Source of the DNA: Oscillospiraceae bacterium
GTDB lineage: Bacteria > Bacillota > Clostridia > Oscillospirales > CAG-272
Direction of reading: 5' to 3'
DNA: 43,592 bases
Assembly (NCBI GenBank): GCA_015064005.1
Contig: SVTA01000006.1
Coordinates: forward strand, 1 to 43,592
In this document: piece after piece, positions 31,967 to 40,356 of the stretch
Layout: each line of letters begins with the position of its first letter
How positions within the stretch are numbered: position 1 is the first letter of the stretch
Position numbers and translations under genes: made by a program
Notes under the pieces: model-generated
Databases searched by the model: none
The model's input: the letters and a program-made list of their open reading frames with translations, nothing else
What the model was told of the DNA's origin: nothing

Positions 31967-34840
31967 ATGAACAACCTCAAGCGCGCACTTGTCCTGCTGC
32001 TGGCGCTCACAATGCTGATGGCAATGCTCTTGCCTGCCCTCACCTCTTGCCAGACACCGGACACCCCTAACGATCCCAACACCCCTCCCAGCGGCGACAC
32101 CCCCGGTGGCAATACCCCCGGCGGTGACAATCCCGGCACCTCCCAGAATCAGAGCTACACCATCCGGGTCAAGTCCCAGGGCGGCATTCTGATGAAGGGC
32201 GTCAACGTCTTCGTTTATGCCGACAGCGCCCTTTCCGATCTGAAGGGCTACGGCACCACCGATGAAAACGGCATTGCCACCGTTTCCCTTCCTGCCGGCA
32301 CCGGCTACCACGCCGTGCTTAGCTCCGGCGTGCCCGCCGGCTATAATAAGGAGGCCAGCTACGCCATCACCGGCAACAGCCTGGACATTACCCTCACCTC
32401 CTCTCTCGTGATGGACAACAAGCAGCCCAGCTCCTATAAGGTGGGCGATGTTATGCATGATTTCTCCATGCTCACCGCTGACGGCAAGACCTTCACGCTC
32501 TCCGAGGTGCTGAAGGAAAAGGACGCTGTACTGCTGAACTTCTGGTTCGCCTCCTGCGACCCCTGCCGCATCGAGTTCCCCTTTATGATGTCCGCCTACG
32601 AAAATTTCAAGGATGACATTGAAATTTTGGCCATCAACCCCCGGGATGACGCCACCACCTTCAGCATGGGTGTCAATAGTCTGGGGCTGACCATGCCCGC
32701 AGCCAACGTGGCCGAAACCAACGCCGTGAAGATGGCCTTTGGCGTGGATGCTTACCCTACATCCGTACTGATCGACCGCTACGGCGTCATCTGCCTCATT
32801 GAGGAAGGCAGCCTCCCCGCCGAGCAACCCTTTAGCCTGATGTTCCAGCACGTGACGGCGGAGCCCTATCAGCAGAAGCTCTTCTACGACATCAACGAGC
32901 TGCTGCCCGAGGAGAAGCCCGATGTGCAGATGCCCTCCTCCGATGAGATCGGTGCCGTGCTGGACGGCGGCCGTGTGGAGGTCACCTACGCTCCCGAAAC
33001 CGATCCCAAGGACGCGGAATTCTCCTGGCCCTTTGTGATCAACGGCGAGAAGGTGCTGGGCGTTGACTGCATCCGTCCCGCAAACTCCTCCAAGCTGCAC
33101 AATAACGGTATGTCCTTCCACAATTCCTACGCAACCCTGTACGCTACCCTGCATCTGAACGCAGGCGACGTGCTGGCTCTTGATTATTTCGCCTCCTGCG
33201 AGAACGGCGGCGACGCGCTCATCGTGCTGGTGGACGGCAAGGATATCTACCAGATCTCCGGTGAGAGCGATGCTTGGAAGACCTGCTACACCTTTGTGGC
33301 CGAGACCGCGGGCGACTATGAACTTGCCCTCTGCTACGTGAAGGACGGCTCCACCCACGTGGGTGATGACACCGTTTACCTGAGCAACCTGCGGGTGCTG
33401 ACCGTGGACGACATCACCTCCGCCACCTATATTCCCCGCTATGCTGCCACCAACATGATCGAGGGCGGCGGCGGCTACGAGCACTACGCCGATGTGTATT
33501 TCAACACTGAGGACGGCTATTACCACGTAGGCAGCGTGAACGGCCCGCTGCTTTTGGTGGATCTGATGGGCACCACCCTCTTTGCCCCCAAGGATTCCAT
33601 CTACAATATGGCCTATAACGGCGAAATCACCTATAACGGTGTGAATTATTACGATCAGATCGTCAAATATTGCTCCTTTGCCTCCAACTCTGAGCTGTAC
33701 GGTATGTGCACCGTCAATGCGGAGCTGGCAGATCTTTTGAAGATCGTTGCCAAGGTCAAGGGCATTCTCCCCACCGAGAATACCTGGCTTGAAATGTGCG
33801 AATATTACGATTGCTACGGCACCGATGAGGAGCTGGCCGATCCCATTCGCGGCCTTGCCGCCTTCTGTGCCTTCCCCACCGTGGAGTCTACCGAAAGCAA
33901 TCCCTTCCCCAACAAGATCACCTACAACCGCGTGATCATGCCCCGCGGCCTGCTTTACGAGTTCGTTCCCACCAAGTCCGGTGCCTACCGCATCACCTCC
34001 AAGAGCCAGTGGGAGGTCAACGGCTGGATCTTTGACGCAAACGGCAAGCAGCTGTACGCGCATGAGGGCGGAGAGCGCCTGTGGCGTGATGAGGACGGAT
34101 CCGGCGACCTCTCTATGGTCTACTACATGGAGGCCGGCACCGCCTACTATATTGATATTGCCTTCTACGACGTGTACCAGTACGGCGATATCTACTTCGC
34201 GCTGGAATTTATGGGCGAAAGCTACGATCTGTTTACTCTCGCCTCGCAAGGCTTCTTCACCTACGAGGAAAGCGTGGTCGAGGGCGAAATTAACGAGATC
34301 CTGGCCGGTGGCATTGATGTGGCGCTGAACCCCGAGACCGGTTACTACCATCACAAGCTCTCCGACGGCAGCTTTGGCTCCATCCTGTATCTGGACGTGA
34401 TCGGCTACAGCAACATCTTTGGCGACAAGGACATGAACGATCTGCTGGCCGCCGGATCCTTCAACTTTGGCTATTCCGAGAACGATCAGTTCATCATCAC
34501 CTTCAAGAACACCTATGGCGACCAGTGGCTTGATAAGCTGCGGGTCTACTGGGGCGAGGATTACGACGAAAACTACGCCCTCTATCAAGTGGATGAGGTG
34601 CTGGCCGGCATTTACCACGGCACACCCAATTCTGACTACACCGAGCGCATGCGCACTCTGCTGGCCGATGCCTACACCGTGGAGAACGCCCCCTCCCCCG
34701 AGCTGGTAGGCTGTCTTGCGGTGACTGAGGAGCTGGCTACGATCCTCCAGAAGCTGATGGATAAATACACCTTTGAGGGTGTGGATCATTCCTTCACCAA
34801 GCTTTGCTACTACTATCAGCACTTCGGTCCTGCCAACTGA
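31967..34840 (+). CDS. Multidomain lipoprotein with TlpA-like thioredoxin domain
   Basis: 957 residues. Lipoprotein signal with lipobox LTSC (C28), then a Pro/Gly/Thr-rich linker. Domains: a transthyretin/CnaB-like beta domain (about 62-145); a TlpA/AhpC-type thioredoxin domain (158-300) with active site C197-D-P-C200 in NFWFASCDPC and the cis-Pro in DAYPTS; a beta-sandwich that looks carbohydrate-binding-like (about 335-480); then two copies of an unknown module beginning G-Y-Y-H and ending Cys-x-Tyr-Tyr (510-618 and 788-955), separated by a PPC-like beta unit (655-750). The CDPC motif differs from the usual WCxPC. ATG 31967 follows TAGGAG. Likely an extracytoplasmic thiol oxidoreductase. 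Confidence 0.85.
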   Translation: MNNLKRALVLLLALTMLMAMLLPALTSCQTPDTPNDPNTPPSGDTPGGNTPGGDNPGTSQNQSYTIRVKSQGGILMKGVNVFVYADSALSDLKGYGTTDENGIATVSLPAGTGYHAVLSSGVPAGYNKEASYAITGNSLDITLTSSLVMDNKQPSSYKVGDVMHDFSMLTADGKTFTLSEVLKEKDAVLLNFWFASCDPCRIEFPFMMSAYENFKDDIEILAINPRDDATTFSMGVNSLGLTMPAANVAETNAVKMAFGVDAYPTSVLIDRYGVICLIEEGSLPAEQPFSLMFQHVTAEPYQQKLFYDINELLPEEKPDVQMPSSDEIGAVLDGGRVEVTYAPETDPKDAEFSWPFVINGEKVLGVDCIRPANSSKLHNNGMSFHNSYATLYATLHLNAGDVLALDYFASCENGGDALIVLVDGKDIYQISGESDAWKTCYTFVAETAGDYELALCYVKDGSTHVGDDTVYLSNLRVLTVDDITSATYIPRYAATNMIEGGGGYEHYADVYFNTEDGYYHVGSVNGPLLLVDLMGTTLFAPKDSIYNMAYNGEITYNGVNYYDQIVKYCSFASNSELYGMCTVNAELADLLKIVAKVKGILPTENTWLEMCEYYDCYGTDEELADPIRGLAAFCAFPTVESTESNPFPNKITYNRVIMPRGLLYEFVPTKSGAYRITSKSQWEVNGWIFDANGKQLYAHEGGERLWRDEDGSGDLSMVYYMEAGTAYYIDIAFYDVYQYGDIYFALEFMGESYDLFTLASQGFFTYEESVVEGEINEILAGGIDVALNPETGYYHHKLSDGSFGSILYLDVIGYSNIFGDKDMNDLLAAGSFNFGYSENDQFIITFKNTYGDQWLDKLRVYWGEDYDENYALYQVDEVLAGIYHGTPNSDYTERMRTLLADAYTVENAPSPELVGCLAVTEELATILQKLMDKYTFEGVDHSFTKLCYYYQHFGPAN

Positions 34841-34849
34841 TCCAAAACA

Positions 34850-34890
34850 AAAATTTTACTCAGCGCCCCCGCGCTGAGTAAAATTTTATC
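34850..34890 (+). terminator. Terminator/attenuator after the TlpA-domain lipoprotein gene
   Basis: 17-bp perfect stem AAAATTTTACTCAGCGC (34850-34866) / GCGCTGAGTAAAATTTT (34871-34887), loop CCCC. The next lipoprotein gene starts 23 nt after the stem. No separate promoter is evident for that gene, so termination is probably partial. Confidence 0.8.
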
Positions 34891-34909
34891 AATTGAAAAG
34901 GAAAAAACT

Positions 34910-36442
34910 ATGAAAAATATGATTTTTCGCGCCGCATTGCTGACGCTACTGCTCGCCACTCTGCTGGCGCTGACCGCCTGTACCACCCCCGAAGCGCCGC
35001 CCAGCGGCGACAATCCCCCTCCCCCCTCCGGCGACGCGGAATACACGGTAACGGTAAAGGATAACAAGGGGGCAGCGCTCGCAGGCGTGGTGGTCAATTT
35101 CAATCAAAACGGCACCGTAGTAAAAATGGCGCTGACCGGTGCCGACGGCACCGTGAAGGCAACCCTGCCCCGAGGAGATTACAGCGTCAGCTTCACCGCC
35201 CCCGACAAGGCCTACGACTACGAGGCAGAGAAATGTGTACTTTCCGCCACCGTTTTGGCACTAAATGCGGTTTTATACACACCGCTTTCCGAAACGGTGA
35301 CCTTGTACAACAATTACAAAGCCTATTATGTGGACGAAGGCGTTTTCCGCCCCGTCTTGGCACCAAACGATATGACCTACTTTGTTTTCGTGCCCTCCCG
35401 CGCAGGCGTCTATCGGATCAGCGTGACCGCTGACAAGCCCCTTGACCTTGGCAATTACGGCGCGCCCACGTATATTTGGGAGCAAAAGATCGCCCCCCGC
35501 GAGGACGGCACCGTTGAATTCGTCGTTCGCAATTACAATGTAGGAGACACGCCCCAGCAAACCACCCAGTATCTCTTTGGCATTCATACCGGAAGCACCG
35601 GCCTCGCCTCCTGCATTCTCAACGTGGAGCACACAGGTATGCCGGAGGTGGCGCCGGAGGAACTGCCCTGGAACGATCTGCAGGCCGACGCCGACATCAA
35701 GCCCGCGGACTTCGTGCATTATCTCAACTGGAAGCCCACCTTCCACAATCTTCCCATCACCGACCCCGACTTGACGGTGATATTCAATGAAAGTGACGGC
35801 TTTTATCATTACGGCACCGCCGACGGCCCCGTGGTGATGATCCGCATCACCTCCCCAAGCCCCTATCTCCCCTCCTTTACCGAGATCTGCGAAAGCGACC
35901 CCTTGCGCGCGTATATCTATGACGACGAGGGAAATTTCGTCCGCAAGGAGGGCTATCTCAATCTGATCAATGCCTATGCCGCCATTTGCAACGCAGACGG
36001 CGTTTGCCCCCTCACCAAGCAGCTGGAATATGTGATCAAAACCTGTGGCAAGCACAAATCCTGGTGGGATTTTGGCAAGGGTATGCACATCTTCGGCGAC
36101 AACATCGTTGAGGTGGATACCGCTTGGCTCTTTGCCTGCGGCTATTACACCGTGGAAAAGGACGGCGCTACCCTTGAGGCGCCCGCCAAGCTGACCACGG
36201 AGGCTGCCGGACGCGCGCTGATTGCCGGTGACACCACGCTCTATTTCACCGCCGAGGCAATGGAGGCCGCTACTCTGACCGTGACCGGACTTGGCGCGAA
36301 TGATGCCGTCACCTTTGCGGGCACCGTTTACCGGCCCGTGGACGGTACCGTGACCGTTTCCGTTCCCCAAGCCGGCGACAAATCCTTCTCCATCACCCAT
36401 GTGGGTGCAGGAGAGCTTGAGCTGACGCTGACACTTTCATAA
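34910..36442 (+). CDS. Lipoprotein sharing the G-[FY]-Y-H module with its upstream neighbour
   Basis: 510 residues. Signal with lipobox LTAC (C24), then a Pro-rich linker. Domains: a transthyretin/CnaB-like unit (44-122, VTVKDNKGAALAGVVV); a PPC-like beta unit (about 145-240, YFVFVPSRAGVYRIS); the unknown module starting DGFYHYG (297-302) with C366, C379 and W385-W386 and ending about 395; and a C-terminal beta unit ending in LELTLTLS. Its order of modules is a shortened version of the protein encoded at 31967, without the thioredoxin domain. ATG 34910 follows AAAAGGAAA. Function unknown; surface-exposed. Confidence 0.8.
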   Translation: MKNMIFRAALLTLLLATLLALTACTTPEAPPSGDNPPPPSGDAEYTVTVKDNKGAALAGVVVNFNQNGTVVKMALTGADGTVKATLPRGDYSVSFTAPDKAYDYEAEKCVLSATVLALNAVLYTPLSETVTLYNNYKAYYVDEGVFRPVLAPNDMTYFVFVPSRAGVYRISVTADKPLDLGNYGAPTYIWEQKIAPREDGTVEFVVRNYNVGDTPQQTTQYLFGIHTGSTGLASCILNVEHTGMPEVAPEELPWNDLQADADIKPADFVHYLNWKPTFHNLPITDPDLTVIFNESDGFYHYGTADGPVVMIRITSPSPYLPSFTEICESDPLRAYIYDDEGNFVRKEGYLNLINAYAAICNADGVCPLTKQLEYVIKTCGKHKSWWDFGKGMHIFGDNIVEVDTAWLFACGYYTVEKDGATLEAPAKLTTEAAGRALIAGDTTLYFTAEAMEAATLTVTGLGANDAVTFAGTVYRPVDGTVTVSVPQAGDKSFSITHVGAGELELTLTLS

Positions 36443-36444
36443 TT

Positions 36445-36493
36445 AAAATCCCCCCAAACGGTGCAGTTTTTTTGCCGTTCGGGGGGATTTTCT
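36445..36493 (+). terminator. Terminator of the 34910 lipoprotein gene
   Basis: AAAATCCCCCC (36445-36455) / GGGGGGATTTT (36481-36491), with inner stem AACGG/CCGTT, directly after the stop codon, followed by CTTTG. Confidence 0.85.
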
Positions 36494-36546
36494 TTGCTGA
36501 AATCGGTGTTTTCACCCACTTTTCACAAGTTCTTTTCAAAACAATG

Positions 36547-36575
36547 TTGCAATTATGCAAAAAATGTGCTATAAT
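36547..36575 (+). promoter_or_regulatory. Promoter of the 36615 gene
   Basis: TTGCAA (36547-36552), 17-bp spacer, TATAAT (36570-36575) with a TGC extension. It fixes the start of the small gene downstream, because earlier start codons would precede transcription. Confidence 0.87.
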
Positions 36576-36614
36576 AATGTGTCGAAATCATACGATGAAC
36601 GGCAGGTGATACGG

Positions 36615-36842
36615 ATGCGTTATACAACGATCGTGGGCACGCAGGATCAGGTAGACATCACTATTTACGGCAACGTGAGCTTGATTTGCCGCGTGATGGA
36701 GCTGGGGAAGCAAGTCGGCGCCCTGATCTACGAGGTAGAGCTGAGCGGCAAAGAGCTGCTGGAAAAAATCCACCTCAACGAGAAATACAGGGCCGAGATC
36801 CAACCGGATCATCACTATATCATCACTGCATACGACTGGTAA
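36615..36842 (+). CDS. Small soluble protein of unknown function
   Basis: 75 residues, MRYTTIVGTQDQVDITIYG to YIITAYDW. ATG 36615 is the first start after the promoter; the ribosome site is weak (GGCAGG, 9 nt upstream). It is a compact alternating hydrophobic/polar sequence with a predicted helix (SGKELLEKIHLNEKYRAEI), no Cys, no TM and no signal. It precedes the lipoprotein at 36866 by 23 bp without a terminator, so the two are probably cotranscribed. Not recognised. Confidence 0.7.
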   Translation: MRYTTIVGTQDQVDITIYGNVSLICRVMELGKQVGALIYEVELSGKELLEKIHLNEKYRAEIQPDHHYIITAYDW

Positions 36843-36865
36843 TTCAAATCAAAAAGGAGAATATG

Positions 36866-38128
36866 ATGAAAACACTGAAAAAGATCCTCCCTCTGGCGCT
36901 GGTGCTTTGCCTGTGCCTTGGCACGCTGCTGCTTGCCGCCTGCACCAAGCCCGAAACACCCGAGGAGCCGGAAGTTCCTGCTGAAAAGAAAAACTTTGCC
37001 ATCACCGTGGTTGACCAGAACGGCGCCCCTGTGGAGGGTGCGAAGATCCACTTTTATGACGCCTCTGTCACCGAAAAGGGAAATGCCACCACCAACGCCG
37101 CCGGCATTGTGATGATAGAGCTGGAGGCTGTAGCCTACAACATTGTGGTGGATGCCCCCACCGGCTACACCGCCGAGGCGAGTTATTCCCTGCCCGCCGG
37201 CACTACGGTCATGACCATTACCCTGCAGAAGGCTGATACCCGCCCCGTCTACACCGTTACCGTCAAGGATATGTACGGCGACCCCATTGCCGGACTTGAC
37301 ATTCAAATGTGCGTGCCCGAGGGCAACTGTGTCCTTGGCCCCACCACTGACGCCACCGGCACCTCCAAGGTAACGGTTCCCGCTGTAGACAGCTACTACG
37401 TGACCTTCCCCAACTCCGCTGCATTCTCCAAGCAGTATCTCTTCGAGGAAAAGTATTATTTTGAGGAGAACGCGCAGACCATCGAGATCACCCTTTATCC
37501 CAACAACACCCCCGACGGCACCGCCGAGCGTCCCTTCGTCTTTACGGGCGAGCCTTATACCGTGACGCTCCCCGCCGGCTCCTCCACTTATTTCATCGGC
37601 TTTGGTATTTATAACTGCGACTTTACCGCCACCGGCTTTGTGGGCGGCAAGCTGACCTGCGGATCCCTTGCCGTAACCGCTGAGGCAAACGGCACCCTCA
37701 CCGCCACTATGCCCATGCCCGCCCCCGGTGCCGCCGGCAACACCCCCGTTTCCTTCGTTTTGGAGAACACCGGCAGCGCCGCCGCCACCGTGACCTTCCA
37801 TATCCAGTCCAAGCCCGGCACCTCCGGCAATCCCATTGCCCTTACCGATCTCACCGCTCCCCTCACCGTTGAGGTAAAGGAGGGCGCCGCCTTCTACTAC
37901 ACCTATACCGCCACCGCCGCAGGCACCTTGACCGCATCCTGCACCGATGCCCGCAGCAATATCACCCTCAACAATCTGACCTCCTCCCGGTACGGCAATG
38001 CCTCCGACGGTGCTGCCTCCACCACCATGACCGTCAACGTCGGTGATACGGTACAGATCATCATTGGCACCGTGGCAGCTGAGGGTAAGAACAACGTGAC
38101 TCTCACCGTCACGCTTTCCGTAGCATAA
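36866..38128 (+). CDS. Lipoprotein with two transthyretin/CnaB-like domains
   Basis: 420 residues from ATG 36866 (AAGGAG 6 nt upstream; an ATG one codon earlier is also possible). Lipobox LLAAC (C26). Two related beta modules follow (about 44-122, FAITVVDQNGAPVEGAKI; about 128-215, YTVTVKDMYGDPIAGLDI), then a Thr/Ala/Gly-rich beta region to the end (PYTVTLPAGSSTYF, FVLENTGSAAATVTF, ending VTLTVTLSVA). No catalytic residues are seen. It shares its N-terminal module type with the lipoproteins at 31967 and 34910, so the three form a paralogous surface-lipoprotein set. Confidence 0.78.
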   Translation: MKTLKKILPLALVLCLCLGTLLLAACTKPETPEEPEVPAEKKNFAITVVDQNGAPVEGAKIHFYDASVTEKGNATTNAAGIVMIELEAVAYNIVVDAPTGYTAEASYSLPAGTTVMTITLQKADTRPVYTVTVKDMYGDPIAGLDIQMCVPEGNCVLGPTTDATGTSKVTVPAVDSYYVTFPNSAAFSKQYLFEEKYYFEENAQTIEITLYPNNTPDGTAERPFVFTGEPYTVTLPAGSSTYFIGFGIYNCDFTATGFVGGKLTCGSLAVTAEANGTLTATMPMPAPGAAGNTPVSFVLENTGSAAATVTFHIQSKPGTSGNPIALTDLTAPLTVEVKEGAAFYYTYTATAAGTLTASCTDARSNITLNNLTSSRYGNASDGAASTTMTVNVGDTVQIIIGTVAAEGKNNVTLTVTLSVA

Positions 38129-38136
38129 TTCAAAAT

Positions 38137-38192
38137 CCCGCACCGTTTGGCGGGTAAAGCAAAAAAACGCGAGCATCCGCTCGCGTTTTTTT
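38137..38192. terminator. Bidirectional terminator between convergent genes
   Basis: Small hairpin CCCGC (38137-38141) / GCGGG (38150-38154), then a perfect stem of seven A plus CGCGAGC (38161-38174) / GCTCGCG plus seven T (38179-38192). It ends both the lipoprotein gene and the minus-strand redox operon. Confidence 0.93.
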
Positions 38193-38199
38193 GTTGCGC

Positions 38200-38781
38200 T
38201 CATTTCAGCGCGGCGTCTACCAGAGCCTTCAGCTGCTCGTAGGACATGGCGCTGGATTTGCTATAGGTGATCACACCGTCGCCGTCAATGATCACGGTGT
38301 AAGGATAATAACCGTCACCACCGTAAAGGGTATAGAAGGGGTTGCCCGCATCATTCACGCCAAAAATGATCTTGGAATCGGGGAAACGCTCGGTTACGTA
38401 CGCCTCCGGCTCATAGGGATCGGTGTCAGCGGGATAGCTGTGCACCGCAAAAACCGTAACCGTTTCGGCATATTCCGTGGCGATCCGGTCAAAATCCGGC
38501 AGCTCGTTACGGCAGGGTCCGCACCACGTGCCCCAGAAATTCAGCACCGTCACCTTGCCGCGATTGCTCGCTACGTTAAAGCTGCCCTCCGAGAGAAGCA
38601 GTGGGATATCAGCGCCGTAGGCAAGATTGCCCACGTTATTGCCGGGCACGGCGGTCACCTTATCGGGAGAAGGTAGCTCCCCACCGATAGGCGGCTCCTC
38701 CGGCTTCTGGCAGGCAGCAAGGCAAAGCAGCAGCACACCTGCCAACAAAAGGCAAAGTATTCTTCTCGTTTTCATAAGCAT
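38200..38781 (-). CDS. TlpA-family thiol-disulfide oxidoreductase lipoprotein
   Basis: 193 residues. Lipoprotein signal with lipobox LAAC (C24), a short linker, and a thioredoxin-fold TlpA domain whose active site is C87-G-P-C90 in NFWGTWCGPC; the cis-Pro region is YYPYTVIIDGDG. ATG 38781 is chosen because CGGAGG lies 6 nt upstream of it; the ATG at 38775 is possible. It begins immediately after the stop of the polyferredoxin-TlpA fusion gene (TGA at 38783-38785). A membrane-tethered reductase outside the membrane that could receive electrons from the fusion protein (inference). Confidence 0.93.
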   Translation of the reverse strand: MLMKTRRILCLLLAGVLLLCLAACQKPEEPPIGGELPSPDKVTAVPGNNVGNLAYGADIPLLLSEGSFNVASNRGKVTVLNFWGTWCGPCRNELPDFDRIATEYAETVTVFAVHSYPADTDPYEPEAYVTERFPDSKIIFGVNDAGNPFYTLYGGDGYYPYTVIIDGDGVITYSKSSAMSYEQLKALVDAALK

Positions 38782-38782
38782 C

Positions 38783-40345
38783 TCAATCCTCCGACTTGGC
38801 ATTGTGAAGCGCAAATTCCTGACCGTAGCAAAGGTTGCCCACGTTCTTGCCGGGCAACACCACTCCCGTGGCGGGCCCTGCGGAAAGTCCTTTTTCAATA
38901 TCGGCCTTCAGCTCCTCGTAGCTGACAGCGCCGGGATGTCGGGCAATGATCACGCCGTTCACGTCCAGCACGACGGTCATGGGGTAGGCACCGGGAAGGC
39001 CGCCCAGCGTCTGGAAATAGGCATCTCCCGCATCATAGCCAAAGAGCATCTTGCTCTCCGGGAAATGAGTGGCAATATAGTCGGGGGCCTTCTCCTTTTC
39101 AAACTCGGTATTGAGAATGAGGAAAGTGGCACGACCTTCAAACTCTGTGGCCAGCTCGTCGAAATGCGGCAGCTCGTCCTTGCAGGGCTGACACCACGTG
39201 CCCCAGAAATTGATCACCGTCACCTTGCCCTTGTTTTCTGCCGGGTTGAAGGTGTCTCCCACGGGCGTTTCGACGGGAGGCGTCACCGCCGTGCCCTTAT
39301 CCAGCACGTTATAGTAAACCAGCGCACCCGCAAGCAGGGAGAGCATCAGCACCACAGCCACGATCTTGGTGACAAATTTCCGTTTTGCCACGGTTTTCTC
39401 CACCCGTTCGGCGGCTTTTTTGGTTTCCTCGCCGGCATCCTTCTCGGCTGCAGCCTTCACCACGGCAATCTCGTTGGGCGCGATAAACACCTGCGAGCCC
39501 TTCCAGGAAATGGCCTTGGTGGGGCAGACGGAGATGCAGGCACCACAGTTGATGCACTCGTTGTCACCTACGTGGCGAATATCCATTTCGCATTTCGCGA
39601 GGCAGCGGCCACAATCAATACACTTGGGCTTTTCCAGCTTAATGCCGAAGAGGGCGATCTTGTTGAACAGGCCGTAAAGTGCCCCAAGAGGGCAGAAAAA
39701 GCGGCAGAAAAAGCGGTAAATGAAGATGGAGGCCACCACGAAGATGACCAGCAGCACGAATTTCCACGTAAACAGCGGCCCCAGCATGCCCAGCTGCTCC
39801 GCGTTATCGGGATGGCCAAGCAGACCGATACCACCGAGTAGCGTTCCGGAGGGGCAAATGTACTTGCAGAACGCGGGCAGGATCACGTCCTTCCCCGCAA
39901 ACATCAAGGGGAGAATGATCACAAACAGCCCAAGGATCACATATTTCAGATAGGATAGCACCCGCGTGACGCGGCTTTTCTTCAGTTTGGGGGTCTTGAT
40001 CTTATGTAGCAGATCCTGAATCAGACCAAACGGGCAAAGAAAACCGCAGATCCAGCGGCCAAAGAGCATACCGTACAGCAGAATAATGCCAAACATATAG
40101 GTGGCCGCCTTAGCATTGGAGGCGGTCAGCGCGTTCTGCAGCGCACCGAGGGGGCAGGCAGCGGAGGCACCGGGGCAGGAGTAGCAGTTGAGGCCGGGAG
40201 CGCAGATATTTTTGATTGGGCCTTGATAAATGCGCCCCTTGCCAAATCCCTTGAGATTGGCATTAAAGAGCAGCGCCGCATAGAGCTGAATGAGTCTGCG
40301 CTTGGTAGGCAGGTGTGCGCGTATCCAATTTTTCACTTTTCCCAT
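38783..40345 (-). CDS. NapH-type membrane polyferredoxin fused to a TlpA thioredoxin domain
   Basis: 520 residues. The N-terminal half is a NapH/NosR/YccM-like membrane iron-sulfur protein: Cys cluster C48-C54-C57-C64, TM helices at about 82-98, 132-149 and 190-212, and three CxxxCP[FSL]G turns (C100/C104, C160/C164, C214/C218). Two classical 4Fe-4S motifs follow (C242-C245-C248-C252 and C264-C267-C270-C274), then a charged linker, a TM at about 325-345 and an extracytoplasmic TlpA domain with W-C385-Q-P-C388. The C-terminus (NVGNLCYGQEFAL, 501-513) resembles the start of a second TlpA domain, cut short. Probably passes electrons from cytoplasmic ferredoxin-like donors to external thiols. ATG 40345 follows GAGGTGA, 11 nt after the upstream gene. 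Confidence 0.9.
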   Translation of the reverse strand: MGKVKNWIRAHLPTKRRLIQLYAALLFNANLKGFGKGRIYQGPIKNICAPGLNCYSCPGASAACPLGALQNALTASNAKAATYMFGIILLYGMLFGRWICGFLCPFGLIQDLLHKIKTPKLKKSRVTRVLSYLKYVILGLFVIILPLMFAGKDVILPAFCKYICPSGTLLGGIGLLGHPDNAEQLGMLGPLFTWKFVLLVIFVVASIFIYRFFCRFFCPLGALYGLFNKIALFGIKLEKPKCIDCGRCLAKCEMDIRHVGDNECINCGACISVCPTKAISWKGSQVFIAPNEIAVVKAAAEKDAGEETKKAAERVEKTVAKRKFVTKIVAVVLMLSLLAGALVYYNVLDKGTAVTPPVETPVGDTFNPAENKGKVTVINFWGTWCQPCKDELPHFDELATEFEGRATFLILNTEFEKEKAPDYIATHFPESKMLFGYDAGDAYFQTLGGLPGAYPMTVVLDVNGVIIARHPGAVSYEELKADIEKGLSAGPATGVVLPGKNVGNLCYGQEFALHNAKSED

Positions 40346-40356
40346 ACCGTTTCACC

